Below, piece after piece: positions 20,595 to 29,218 of a stretch of DNA of 64,000 bases. The notes below the pieces were generated by a model. That model did not search any database. It worked only from the letters and a program-made list of their open reading frames with translations, and was not told the DNA's origin. The position numbers and the translations under genes are program-made. Source of the DNA: a marine gamma proteobacterium HTCC2080 (GTDB taxonomy: Bacteria; Pseudomonadota; Gammaproteobacteria; Pseudomonadales; Halieaceae); the NCBI GenBank assembly GCA_000169115.1, contig AAVV01000007.1, forward strand, positions 62,001-126,000, read 5' to 3'. The first letter of the stretch is position 1; each line of letters starts with the position of its first letter.

Positions 20595-20610
20595 TCAAAG
20601 CAAAGTTTGA
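20595..20610. promoter_or_regulatory. inverted repeat TCAAA-N6-TTTGA
   Basis: Five-base perfect half-sites six bases apart, about 95 bases upstream of the TonB receptor start. It has the size of a TetR-type operator but is not the same motif as the repeats at 45-63 kb. Possible operator only. Confidence 0.25.
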
Positions 20611-20880
20611 GTCAAATCGTCAAAAATAACCTCCTACCTCGGCGTTTCACTGGCCTCCTTTGAGATGAGGTAACCCTAAAAGCAACACGCCTATCGGAAG
20701 GCAAATATTTACGGTCGCTAATGCCCTAAACGCTCTGAGGTCAGTGACTCTCGAAAATCTCGAACTGTGACGTCGGCGAATCAGGACTTCAGCTAAACGA
20801 CGCGACCAGTCAATGTCTGCGCTCAATAGTTGATCATAATTTCCGATGCCGGTGGAAAATTCTTGGTAACTTAGTCAGAT

Positions 20881-20892
20881 CGCGATATCGCG
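20881..20892. promoter_or_regulatory. perfect 12-base palindrome CGCGATATCGCG
   Basis: A perfect palindrome about 125 bases upstream of the carboxymuconolactone-decarboxylase-like gene, in a divergent promoter region. It is a candidate operator, or could be chance given the many CG/GC steps in this genome. Confidence 0.3.
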
Positions 20893-21016
20893 CTTCTCCT
20901 AGTAAGACCAAGGGCCTCAATACACCGGGGCCACGCAGCACAGGACAGCATGACTGCGAGGCGGGTTTAGGCTGCCTCCGAACTTACCCGAACAATGACT
21001 TATATTGGGATTAACA

Positions 21017-21607
21017 ATGAGCAGACTAAGTTTCGTACCTACCGACAAGTGGCCCCAGGAACTCCGCGACTTTGTTCAAGCTGATAGGGCTAGCGAGATC
21101 GAACTTGGGATTACGCGAATGCTGGCCCATGCGCCCAAAGCCGCTTTGGGACCGCTTCAGTTCGGCGCTGCCTTGGGAGTCAACAGGACATTACCCGAAA
21201 GACTCATTGAGCTCCTGCGCTTGCGTATAGCGTTCCACAACCAGTGCCGCAGTTGTATGGCCATTCGCTACTCAGCAGCAGAGGGAAGCTTCGACGAAGC
21301 CACAGCTTGCGCCTTGGAACAACCCGAAATTCCAAGCACCCTGTCAAAACCCGAACGACTGGCTATTGAGCTGGGAGACCGATTTGCAACACAGCACCTG
21401 ACCATTGATGGTGGTTTTTTTGAGCAATTAAAAGCTCAATTTACAGAAGCAGAAATCATTGAACTCCTGATGCACTGTGCCCTTTACGTTGGTATGGGAC
21501 GCCTTGCCGCCGTCTTGGACATGACCGAAAATTTGCCGAACGGTTTCTCCAAACCCTTTGGCGAAAGCGTTAAACTCTCGGACGACAAACCCTTTACCGT
21601 ATCGTGA
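21017..21607 (+). CDS. carboxymuconolactone decarboxylase (AhpD-like) family protein
   Basis: The 196-residue helical product has the family motif around CRSC (Cys77, Cys80) in AFHNQCRSCMAIRY. In AhpD-type peroxidase members the CxxC is followed by a histidine three residues on; here that place is Arg84, so classical AhpD activity is doubtful. ATG at 21017 is chosen over an upstream TTG at 21005. The gene overlaps the start of the PQQ dehydrogenase gene (GTGA), so the two are coupled; the protein may act on or protect against the quinoprotein product. Confidence 0.8.
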   Translation: MSRLSFVPTDKWPQELRDFVQADRASEIELGITRMLAHAPKAALGPLQFGAALGVNRTLPERLIELLRLRIAFHNQCRSCMAIRYSAAEGSFDEATACALEQPEIPSTLSKPERLAIELGDRFATQHLTIDGGFFEQLKAQFTEAEIIELLMHCALYVGMGRLAAVLDMTENLPNGFSKPFGESVKLSDDKPFTVS

Positions 21608-23634
21608 GCGTGACTATGAAGACCCGACCGTCGTCAATTATCGCTACATGTTGGCTTGCGTGCCTTTTTTGCGGCACTGCCGTTGGCCAAAATGCCGACT
21701 GGCCTCTGCCCAGCGGTCAGGCTGGCGGCGGCCATTTCAGCACAGCGACGACCATCACGCCGGAGAACGTCAGCCGTCTCAAAGTCGCGTGGACCCACCG
21801 ATCTGGAGATTTTCGCAAAGGGGCGAATTTTCGTGACGGGCTGAAGTCCGAAGACCCCCTGCAATCTTCCTGGCAGGCGACGCCCATATTAGCTGGCGAC
21901 AACCTCGTAATTTGCACACCCTTTAATCGGATTATCGCGGTCAATGCTGCAACTGGCGAACAACAGTGGAGTTACACCCCCGACATTAATCTGGATGACT
22001 ACCCCATGCCTCGCTGCAGGGGCGTTACTCAGTGGCAGCATCCCAAGAACAACTCGAGTCTCACCTGCCAGACCATCATCATAGCGCCGCTAATGAATGC
22101 CAAGGTCATCGGTTTAGATGCCCGCACGGGGGAGCGCTGCAATTTTGGCGCTGTCGCTGAGATAAACTTACGCGAAGGCCTACGCCCCCATGCTCCAGGC
22201 GACTACACGTTAAATACACCTCCGGCGATTCTTGGCAACTTAATAATAACGGGGGCATCCGTAGCAGATAATATTTCGACCGACGTCCCGAGTGGCGTAG
22301 TACGAGCCTATAACCTACTCACCGGCCAGCTAACCTGGGACTGGGAACCGATCCCACCAACTCGGATCGCTGATGATCAACTATCTTTAGCGGACGACGC
22401 CCTTACCAAAATCGCGGCTGAACCGGCCTCAGAAACACAGGGCGGTCCATATGAACCAGGGACCAGTAATGTTTGGTCCTATATATCGATCGACGAGAAG
22501 CTTAATCGAGTCTACGTGCCTACGGGTAATACATCTCCAGATTACTATGGGGGGCACAGGGCCGGCTCTGACTTTTACTCCAGTTCGGTCGTCGCTCTAG
22601 AGGGTAATACCGGCAAGGTCATCTGGCATTACCAAACCGTTCATCACGATATTTGGGACTTCGACGTACCGTCACAACCCACATTATTTGATGTCACCAC
22701 AGAAGGCGGCGTAGTCCACGGCTTAGCCCAAACCACCAAACAGGGCTATGTGTTTCTTCTAGATCGGACTACGGGGAAGCCGCTTTTCCCAGTCATTGAG
22801 CAACCGATGCCACAGGGCACTGTGGCTGGCGACTATACGGCAGCCACGCAACCTGTTCCCAGCAAGCCACGATCACTGCTGGATCTGCCGGGAGACCAGG
22901 ACGAGGTCTGGGGACTGACTTTCTGGGACCGTAAAGCCTGCGCTCAAGTGTTGGAAGGTTTGCGCTACGAAGGTCCTTTTACTCCAGCGTCTTTGGAGGG
23001 CTCCTTACACATGCCAAGTGCATTTGGCGGGCAGAACTGGGGTGGCCCGGCTCTAGACCCCAAGCGAAACTTGCTTATCGTTAATACCCAGCATGTCGGG
23101 ACGGTTGTGCAGTTGTTACCCCGCGAAGACTGCGATGCTGACACCGGCCCTGCCCCCGTCGCCCACGGTCCATATCTTCAAGAACCTTCAGAAGGAACAC
23201 CTTACTGCGATCGGCGTTGGTTAGGCTTTGTCTCGCCACTTGGCGCACCCTGCTCTCCTCCACCCTGGGGCACTCTCGCTGGCATAGACCTTGTCACTGG
23301 GGAAGTGCAATGGCAGGTACCACTGGGAACCTCTCGCGATATGGCACCCTTCCCATTTTGGTATATCAAAGGCTCGCCTAATATTGGGGGGCCGGTCACA
23401 ACAGCATCTGGCCTCACTTTCATCGCTGCGACAACTGATCGCTACGTCAGGGCTTTTGCCACCGAGACCGGCGATGAGCTTTGGAAAGGACGGCTGCCCA
23501 CGACCTCCCATGGACTACCGATTACCTACGAGTTGTCGAACGGGGAGCAATACGTTGTTGTTGCTGCTGGGGGCCATGCCGCATTGGGAACGCCCCCGGG
23601 AGACCACCTAATCGCGTTCAAACTTAAGCCTTAA
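21604..23634 (+). CDS. periplasmic PQQ-dependent dehydrogenase (glucose/quinate-dehydrogenase-like propeller)
   Basis: The 676-residue product has a signal peptide (cleavage near TAVG, about residue 28) and an eight-bladed PQQ propeller without the membrane-anchor domain of E. coli Gcd. Recognisable parts are NVWSYISIDEKLNRVYVPTGN, HHDIWDFDVPSQPTLF and the C-terminal GGHAALGTPPGDHLIAFKL, all characteristic of the membrane-GDH/quinate-type group. It should oxidise a sugar, polyol or alcohol in the periplasm and pass electrons to the respiratory chain; the substrate is unknown. The start is GTG at 21604 or ATG at 21616. Confidence 0.88.
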   Translation: MSVTMKTRPSSIIATCWLACLFCGTAVGQNADWPLPSGQAGGGHFSTATTITPENVSRLKVAWTHRSGDFRKGANFRDGLKSEDPLQSSWQATPILAGDNLVICTPFNRIIAVNAATGEQQWSYTPDINLDDYPMPRCRGVTQWQHPKNNSSLTCQTIIIAPLMNAKVIGLDARTGERCNFGAVAEINLREGLRPHAPGDYTLNTPPAILGNLIITGASVADNISTDVPSGVVRAYNLLTGQLTWDWEPIPPTRIADDQLSLADDALTKIAAEPASETQGGPYEPGTSNVWSYISIDEKLNRVYVPTGNTSPDYYGGHRAGSDFYSSSVVALEGNTGKVIWHYQTVHHDIWDFDVPSQPTLFDVTTEGGVVHGLAQTTKQGYVFLLDRTTGKPLFPVIEQPMPQGTVAGDYTAATQPVPSKPRSLLDLPGDQDEVWGLTFWDRKACAQVLEGLRYEGPFTPASLEGSLHMPSAFGGQNWGGPALDPKRNLLIVNTQHVGTVVQLLPREDCDADTGPAPVAHGPYLQEPSEGTPYCDRRWLGFVSPLGAPCSPPPWGTLAGIDLVTGEVQWQVPLGTSRDMAPFPFWYIKGSPNIGGPVTTASGLTFIAATTDRYVRAFATETGDELWKGRLPTTSHGLPITYELSNGEQYVVVAAGGHAALGTPPGDHLIAFKLKP

Positions 23635-23640
23635 GAGGAA

Positions 23641-24078
23641 ATGAATGTGACTCAGAAAGGAATTACCACCTCGGCGCACGGCGATATTCTTGCAGACACG
23701 ACCGTAATGGACTGGCTTGACGTTGGCGGTGGGACACACTTTCAAGTACTGCGACTTTGTGAGCAAACCGGACAGTGGGCGCTATATGTCCACATGGCTC
23801 CCGGTGCCCGCTTTCAGGCACATCGTCATGAAGGCACGGGCCAGTTTTTTGTAACCAAAGGTGAGCTTATCTACGACGCCGGACGTGCCAAACCAGGCAC
23901 TTATGGTTTCGAACCCATTTTTGGCACACATGTCGACGCTCATTGCGTCGAAGAAACCGAGATGTTATTTCTAGGCGAGGGTGCCGTGACCTACTTTAAA
24001 GAAGACGGCAGCGTTGACTATGTTTTTAATGCTCGCACATTAGGCGACGCGTTAGCTCAACAAAAGAAGTCCTCGTAG
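23641..24078 (+). CDS. cupin-domain protein (ChrR/dihydroxyacetophenone-dioxygenase-like)
   Basis: A single-domain cupin of about 145 residues. The metal motif is visible in FQAHRHEGTGQFFVTKGELIY (His, His, Glu) with a second-motif histidine in GTHVDAHCVEE. The closest recognised types are ChrR-like cupins and 2,4'-dihydroxyacetophenone or beta-diketone dioxygenases, which cleave C-C bonds with Fe(II). It begins seven bases after the quinoprotein stop, in the same operon. GTG at 23647 has better ribosome-binding spacing (AGAGGAA) than ATG at 23641. Confidence 0.75.
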   Translation: MNVTQKGITTSAHGDILADTTVMDWLDVGGGTHFQVLRLCEQTGQWALYVHMAPGARFQAHRHEGTGQFFVTKGELIYDAGRAKPGTYGFEPIFGTHVDAHCVEETEMLFLGEGAVTYFKEDGSVDYVFNARTLGDALAQQKKSS

Positions 24079-24098
24079 CGCGCTTACTCACAGGTCGA

Positions 24099-25271
24099 CT
24101 AGCTCTGCACGAAATCTGCCAACGCCTTCAAAAACTGAGCGCCCTGCGCACCGTTTACCCAGCGATGATCGCACCCCAAAGTCACGTCTAGGCACTCTTT
24201 GGGCACAAAAGCTTGCAGATCTTCATTCCAGATCGGCTGAGTTTGAACCATGCCGACGGAGAGCACCATGACCTGGGGTGGCGTCACCATAGCCGTAAAA
24301 GCCGTGACGTCGTACATGCCCAAATTGCTAATCGTAATCGCTGCTGGCAGCTGATCTGAGGCTGTAAGCTTGCCTTGACGAGCTCTGTCAACGATCTCGG
24401 CAACCCGCTGTGCTAACTGTGGAACGGCTTCGTCGGGCTCGTCGCCAACCACTGGCGCAGATACCGCGCCATCGGAGCGAGAAACGGCCAGGGCAACATT
24501 GAATGTTGGGACGGGACGTACCGTGTCTCCCTGGAACTCAACATTTAGTTCAGGGTGTCGAGCCAGCGCAGCACGTAGCCCCTTAATTAGTAAAAGCGTG
24601 ATCACGCTCTTCAAATTTGGATTTTCACGCTTTAACGCTGCGATAGCTTGGCCTACGTCAAGACGACGTTGAAGGTGAAACAGAGGCACTGTATTTTGCG
24701 CACCTACCAGAGTTTGGGCGACGCGACTCTGCGTTGGCGAAAGCGCCTTCCCACTGGCACCGGGGTCTGATGCCGCACTCGCCACAGCCCGATCAATATC
24801 TTCTTTCAGAATGCGGCCATCATGACCAGTGCCGGTAACGTCAGCAGCAGAAAGCCCTGCCTTTTCGAGCTTTCGCCTCAGTGCTGGACTAATTTTGATA
24901 GGGGCGGTGTTCGCCAGCGACGCCGGCGACTCAACATTTTGGGCCATCGTCGCAGGCTCTGGGACCGCCGCCTCAGCAAGCTTCTGCTTGGCGATAAATG
25001 CCTCCAGCTCTGCGGGCTGAAAGTCAGTCATTGCGAGCACACCAATTAGGGTCCCCACGGGTAATTCTTCGCCCTCAGGCACTAGAATTTTCACCAAAGA
25101 TCCCGCAACTCGGGCTTCAAAGCTGTTAACAATTTTGTCGGTTTCAATGTCTACAAGCTCGGCTCCCGCGGCTATCTGCTCGCCTTCGCTATAGCGCCAA
25201 GCGACAATTCTGCCATGGGTCATCTCAATGCCCCATTTTGGAATTGTTACTGCTTCAAACTGCTTACTCAC
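24099..25271 (-). CDS. dihydrolipoamide acyltransferase (E2) of an acetoin/pyruvate-dehydrogenase-like complex
   Basis: E2 carries the acyl group from E1 to CoA. The 390-residue product has one lipoyl domain (1-80; lipoyl-lysine Lys46 in ETDKIVNSFEA), an E3-binding domain (126-162, ISPALRRKLEKAGL), and a catalytic domain. The catalytic motif, normally HRxxDG, reads HRWVNG (His369, Asn373): the usual aspartate is replaced by asparagine, so activity may be altered. Its start overlaps the PQQ-dehydrogenase gene by eight bases. No E3 gene is in the window; the housekeeping E3 probably serves. Confidence 0.9.
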   Translation of the reverse strand: MSKQFEAVTIPKWGIEMTHGRIVAWRYSEGEQIAAGAELVDIETDKIVNSFEARVAGSLVKILVPEGEELPVGTLIGVLAMTDFQPAELEAFIAKQKLAEAAVPEPATMAQNVESPASLANTAPIKISPALRRKLEKAGLSAADVTGTGHDGRILKEDIDRAVASAASDPGASGKALSPTQSRVAQTLVGAQNTVPLFHLQRRLDVGQAIAALKRENPNLKSVITLLLIKGLRAALARHPELNVEFQGDTVRPVPTFNVALAVSRSDGAVSAPVVGDEPDEAVPQLAQRVAEIVDRARQGKLTASDQLPAAITISNLGMYDVTAFTAMVTPPQVMVLSVGMVQTQPIWNEDLQAFVPKECLDVTLGCDHRWVNGAQGAQFLKALADFVQS

Positions 25272-27162
25272 TCGCTAACCCCTCAGCAACTTCGGTGGAC
25301 TTTAGACCGAAAACTAATAAAACGTTGCCGGGCATACGACTGCCAAACTGATAACCCGAATTTACTAACAGGTGCCCGTTAGCAACAACCGGGCCGTCTG
25401 ATTCAATGGACCCACCGCGACCCAGCTCTCCCGATACTGTGTCAAACTCCCCCAGAGAATTATATTTCCAGAGAACCTCACCCGAGGTTGCGTTGTAGGC
25501 GCGTAAAAGACCATCGAACCCCCCTGTAAATATCAATTGATTCGAGCTCGTTGCCGCAGCAGACAGCCCTGGGTCGCAAGCTGGCTTCCTATTTTCTGGG
25601 CACTCATCCAGTGCTGGCGCGTACCAGCGAAGCTCACCTGTCAAGGGGTCAAGTGCATGTAAGCCCGGAAAAGCGGGGTCATTTGGAAGGCCTGGGAAAT
25701 GGGTGTCTGCGATAGGGACAAACAGCGCATCTTGATTTGCCGTCATACCCCAGTGGACACCACCAGCATACCCCCCTCGACCTAACTTTTTATGCCAAAC
25801 GGTTTGCCCGCCCGCATTGGGATCGAGGGCGTAGACATCACCGCTTTTTTGCCCGACGAACAGCAAATCACGTGCATCACCCCGCCAAAGAATCGTGGCG
25901 GCACCAATGTCTAGGTCCGGACCATTCTCCTCAGGGCAGTTGCCACCGCCACCAATAAAGCAGGCCATATTCCAGGCATCACCCGCGAGGAGTTGCTGCG
26001 ACCAAACAATACCGCCGTCCTCTAAACGCATCGCGACAACAGCATCACTCATCGTTACGGCCGGAGAGGTATATCCCTCACCCGTCCCGACATAAAGCAG
26101 CCCTCGCTCGGCATCAATTGTCGGGGAATTCCATACTGGCGCGCCCGCGGGTGCCATCCGCTTCGCACCCGCCGGATTGGTTTCACCCGTTTCCTGCGGC
26201 GCTGTAGGAATGACAAAACTGTTCCAAAACAAGCTGCCATCATTTGCATCCAGGGCGGCAACACTACCGCGAAACGTACAGCAGGGATAACCGGGGTCGG
26301 CCGCTGTTGCCCATTCAGAGGACGAGATGGGTACATAAAGACGCTGCTCATGATACTTAACAGATCCCGTGATCGTGGCGTCAGCGTGGGTCCCTACCGA
26401 TTTTTGCCAGAGAGCAGCCCCGGTTCGCGCGGAAACCGCATGGACCCGCGCTTTAAAATCTCCAAAAAATAGCACCGGGGCTGATTGATTTTCCAGCATC
26501 GCTACCGTGATGCCATTACGAACCTCAGCTCCGGCTTCGTACTGCCAATGGGAACAGCCGCTGGTTAGATCCAACGCGTAGACCGTGCCCTTTTGAGAAC
26601 CCACAAAAACCGTGTTGCCATGGACTAGCGGCTGGGAACGTGCACGGGTGGCACCCGGGTAGGCGAAAGCCCACTTGAGTTCTAACTCACCTACCGTATC
26701 CGGGCCCAGACCCGCTGAATCGGCATCTTGAAAGCGCTGGTTTCTAATACCACCACCCCAACCACTCCATCCAGGGTCGTTCTCTGCCAGAACCGGCATA
26801 AGATCGTTATCGCACGCCTTAACCTCTTCGGAGGCCGTATCTACCGACTCGCTAAGATACCGTGCAATTTGAATACGCTCCTCTTGCGACAAATGTGCCG
26901 CCTGCTGACGCATCACCCCCTCTGATATTGCAGTGACAATACTGGCAGTGGACATCATGTTGAAGCTAATAGCGTGAGGGGCTTTAGGGACTGAACCGTT
27001 GTGACAATGCAGGCAATTATTTTGGAATAAGCTGGCGCCCGACGCCGCTTCTGTGATCGACCCACTGGCAGCTGAGCTGTTTTCAATAACTCCGACGGCA
27101 GAACTCACTGACGCCAAACCGCAGAGTGTCATGGCCACCAACCATTTCATCAGAACTTTCAT
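25264..27162 (-). CDS. quinohaemoprotein (cytochrome c-PQQ) alcohol dehydrogenase, polyvinyl-alcohol-dehydrogenase-like
   Basis: The 632-residue product has a signal peptide (about 1-22), an N-terminal cytochrome c domain with haem motif CLHCH (Cys50, Cys53, His54), and a PQQ propeller (about 125-620) with vicinal cysteines Cys294-Cys295 (PGYPCCTFRGS) and tryptophan-docking-type repeats. The haem-first order and the CC-containing segment are those of polyvinyl alcohol dehydrogenases and relatives. It would oxidise an alcohol in the periplasm and pass electrons to cytochromes. The gene stands between E1-beta (35-base gap) and E2 (eight-base overlap), an unusual place for an exported enzyme. 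Confidence 0.88.
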   Translation of the reverse strand: MKVLMKWLVAMTLCGLASVSSAVGVIENSSAASGSITEAASGASLFQNNCLHCHNGSVPKAPHAISFNMMSTASIVTAISEGVMRQQAAHLSQEERIQIARYLSESVDTASEEVKACDNDLMPVLAENDPGWSGWGGGIRNQRFQDADSAGLGPDTVGELELKWAFAYPGATRARSQPLVHGNTVFVGSQKGTVYALDLTSGCSHWQYEAGAEVRNGITVAMLENQSAPVLFFGDFKARVHAVSARTGAALWQKSVGTHADATITGSVKYHEQRLYVPISSSEWATAADPGYPCCTFRGSVAALDANDGSLFWNSFVIPTAPQETGETNPAGAKRMAPAGAPVWNSPTIDAERGLLYVGTGEGYTSPAVTMSDAVVAMRLEDGGIVWSQQLLAGDAWNMACFIGGGGNCPEENGPDLDIGAATILWRGDARDLLFVGQKSGDVYALDPNAGGQTVWHKKLGRGGYAGGVHWGMTANQDALFVPIADTHFPGLPNDPAFPGLHALDPLTGELRWYAPALDECPENRKPACDPGLSAAATSSNQLIFTGGFDGLLRAYNATSGEVLWKYNSLGEFDTVSGELGRGGSIESDGPVVANGHLLVNSGYQFGSRMPGNVLLVFGLKSTEVAEGLASE

Positions 27163-27197
27163 TGCGGGATTCCCTCTATTAAAAACGTTTTATCGGG

Positions 27198-28175
27198 TTA
27201 GTACGCCAGCGCTTTCTTTGCCGCACGAACGATATCGGCAACACTTGGGACATAGTCCTTTTCCAGACAAGGTGTTGCGGGAACCGGAGTGTGTGGCGCC
27301 GTAACACGTTGTACAGGCGCATCGAGATAGTCGAACCCGAACTCAGCCACCATACCGGAAATCTCGCTCGCCATGCTGCATAAAGGGTTAGATTCATCCA
27401 CCACAACTAGCCGCCCGGTTTTCGATACGCTGGCAAGAATCGACTCCTCATCCAAGGGCGACAGGGTACGCGGATCAATCACCTCAGCGCTAATACCCTC
27501 CGCCGCCAACTCCGCCGCGGCTTGATCAGCTAACACCGCCATGCGTGACAGTCCGCACAAAGTAATGTCCGTTCCCTGCACTACCGTTCTCGCCTTACCA
27601 AAGGGAATCACATAATCCCCCTCAGGCACCTCACATTCATCCATGTAAAGTGCTTTGTGCTCGCAAAAGACCACCGGATCATCCTGCCGAATAGCCTCAG
27701 CAAGCAACCCTTTTGCATCCGCGGCATTAGAGGGTGCGACCACTTTAATACCCGGTATCGCCGCAAGCATGGGATACAAAATTTGTGAGTGCTGGGGCCC
27801 CGTGCCCTCACCCGCACCAATCATAGTTCTTATCACTAAGGGCGTACGCGCTTGCCCGCCAAACATGTAGCGGAATTTTGCAATTTGGTTGAGTAACTGG
27901 TCTAGGCAGACGCCTAGAAAGTCGATAAACATGAGCTCCGCCACTGGGCGCAACCCGGTTAGCGCAGCGCCGCCGGCAGCTCCCACGATAGCGCTCTCCG
28001 TAATGGGCGTATCGATAACTCGAGCCACACCAAACTTCTCTGTGAGGCCAGCCGTGACGCCGTATACCCCACCCTGACCGCTGGCCACATCTTCACCCAT
28101 AATCACCACTCGGGGGTCCCGCGCCATTTCCTCGTGGAGAGTCAGATTAATGGCCTCGCGCACAGACATTTTCAT
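27198..28175 (-). CDS. 2-oxo acid/acetoin dehydrogenase E1 component, beta subunit
   Basis: The 325-residue product is the transketolase-like beta chain of a thiamine-pyrophosphate E1. Features are the N-terminal LTLHEEMARDPRVVIMGEDV, GVTAGLTEKFG, and the C-terminal transketolase domain with EVIDPRTLSPLDEESI. Together with E1-alpha it decarboxylates a 2-oxo acid or cleaves acetoin. Length and separate subunits match the AcoA/AcoB type. The ATG overlaps the E1-alpha stop by four bases (ATGA). Confidence 0.92.
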   Translation of the reverse strand: MKMSVREAINLTLHEEMARDPRVVIMGEDVASGQGGVYGVTAGLTEKFGVARVIDTPITESAIVGAAGGAALTGLRPVAELMFIDFLGVCLDQLLNQIAKFRYMFGGQARTPLVIRTMIGAGEGTGPQHSQILYPMLAAIPGIKVVAPSNAADAKGLLAEAIRQDDPVVFCEHKALYMDECEVPEGDYVIPFGKARTVVQGTDITLCGLSRMAVLADQAAAELAAEGISAEVIDPRTLSPLDEESILASVSKTGRLVVVDESNPLCSMASEISGMVAEFGFDYLDAPVQRVTAPHTPVPATPCLEKDYVPSVADIVRAAKKALAY

Positions 28176-29149
28176 TGCATTGCCCTCCCTTCGTAGTTCA
28201 CATAAACATCGGTATAGAGCTTTTCGGGGGTTGGATCGGCCGCTGCCAACGCGAATTCAACGGTGCGATCAAGTTCGGCAAAGATCGAGCTGTCGATTTC
28301 CGCAATAAGACTTGCATCTAGTGCGGCCACTCTCGAGTCGGCTAAAAAATGTGGCAAAGGATCTCCAGCCTCGCGCTGGCTACGCAGTTCATCGTCGTCG
28401 CGATAGGCCTGAGGGTCCCCTTCAAAGTGGCCGTAATAACGTGCCGACACCGCCTCTATGGCCGTTGGGCCACCACCATTTCGGCCGCGCTCAATCGCCT
28501 CACGACAAGCGGCATGCACAGCAAAGAAATCAGAGCCATCAACCACAGTTGAGGGCATACCAAACGCCCCCGCCCGCTCTGCAATGCGACCTTCTGGCTT
28601 AGGGTTACGGGTGAATTCTGCATAGAAATTGTTTTCGTACATAAAAATCATGGGTAACTGTAAGACAACCGCCAAATTCAATGCCTCAGCAACCGTCCCC
28701 TGATCTGACGCGCCATCACCAATAAATGCCATCGACACACCACCGGTCTGCAGTGTTTTTGCTGTCAGTGCGGCACCCGCTGCGATCGGTGGCCCGCCAC
28801 CGACAATAGCATTGGCGCCCAACATACCTTTCGTCATGTCAGCGATATGCATCGAGCCACCTTTACCATTACATAGGCCATCCTGCTTACACGCCAACTC
28901 CAACATCATGCCCTCAAGCTCACAGCCCTTGGCAATGCAGTGTCCATGGCCTCGGTGAGTACTTGCGATGTAATCATCATTCCTCATGTCGAGACAGGCA
29001 CCGACAGCAATGGCCTCCTGGTTCCGATACATGTGAATGAAGCCTGGCAGCTTGCCCTGCTGATATTCAGATCGTATTCGCTCCTCGAATTCGCGAATGG
29101 TCTTCATTAACCGGTAGGCACGGGTCAGTTCGTCAAGGTTGTAATCCAT
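28172..29149 (-). CDS. 2-oxo acid/acetoin dehydrogenase E1 component, alpha subunit
   Basis: The 325-residue thiamine-pyrophosphate-binding subunit has the TPP motif GDGASDQG (144-151) with the closing NN at 173-174, and the conserved STHRGHGHCIAKG (63-75) and GKGGSMH (96-102). The short length fits acetoin-dehydrogenase AcoA better than pyruvate dehydrogenase E1-alpha. It is the first gene of the E1-alpha, E1-beta, quinohaemoprotein, E2 operon; a terminator separates it from the TonB receptor upstream. Confidence 0.92.
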   Translation of the reverse strand: MDYNLDELTRAYRLMKTIREFEERIRSEYQQGKLPGFIHMYRNQEAIAVGACLDMRNDDYIASTHRGHGHCIAKGCELEGMMLELACKQDGLCNGKGGSMHIADMTKGMLGANAIVGGGPPIAAGAALTAKTLQTGGVSMAFIGDGASDQGTVAEALNLAVVLQLPMIFMYENNFYAEFTRNPKPEGRIAERAGAFGMPSTVVDGSDFFAVHAACREAIERGRNGGGPTAIEAVSARYYGHFEGDPQAYRDDDELRSQREAGDPLPHFLADSRVAALDASLIAEIDSSIFAELDRTVEFALAAADPTPEKLYTDVYVNYEGRAMQ

Positions 29150-29171
29150 GGCGAGTCCTCATCACAATTAG

Positions 29172-29200
29172 AAAGAAAAAAAAGGGCCCTCGCGGGCCCT
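29172..29200 (-). terminator. rho-independent terminator after the second TonB receptor
   Basis: On the minus strand the perfect stem AGGGCCC-GCGA-GGGCCCT follows the receptor stop (29219) by 18 bases and runs into a T-rich tract (seven to eight Ts). It is a strong intrinsic terminator. Read-through into the E1-alpha gene would give lower expression of the enzyme genes than of the receptor. Confidence 0.88.
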
Positions 29201-29218
29201 TGCAACTGTACTCGGATT

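Larger units (their letters stand above)
20500..21016. other. divergent promoter region between TonB receptor and quinoprotein operon
   Basis: This 517-base gap must hold the promoters of the minus-strand receptor and the plus-strand operon. It contains a perfect 12-base palindrome at 20881 and an inverted repeat TCAAA-N6-TTTGA at 20595. I see no open frame with gene-like properties and no terminator. Confidence 0.5.

Noticed and set aside
24079-24098. Terminator between the convergent cupin and E2 genes
   Set aside because: The 20-base gap has no stem with a T tract.
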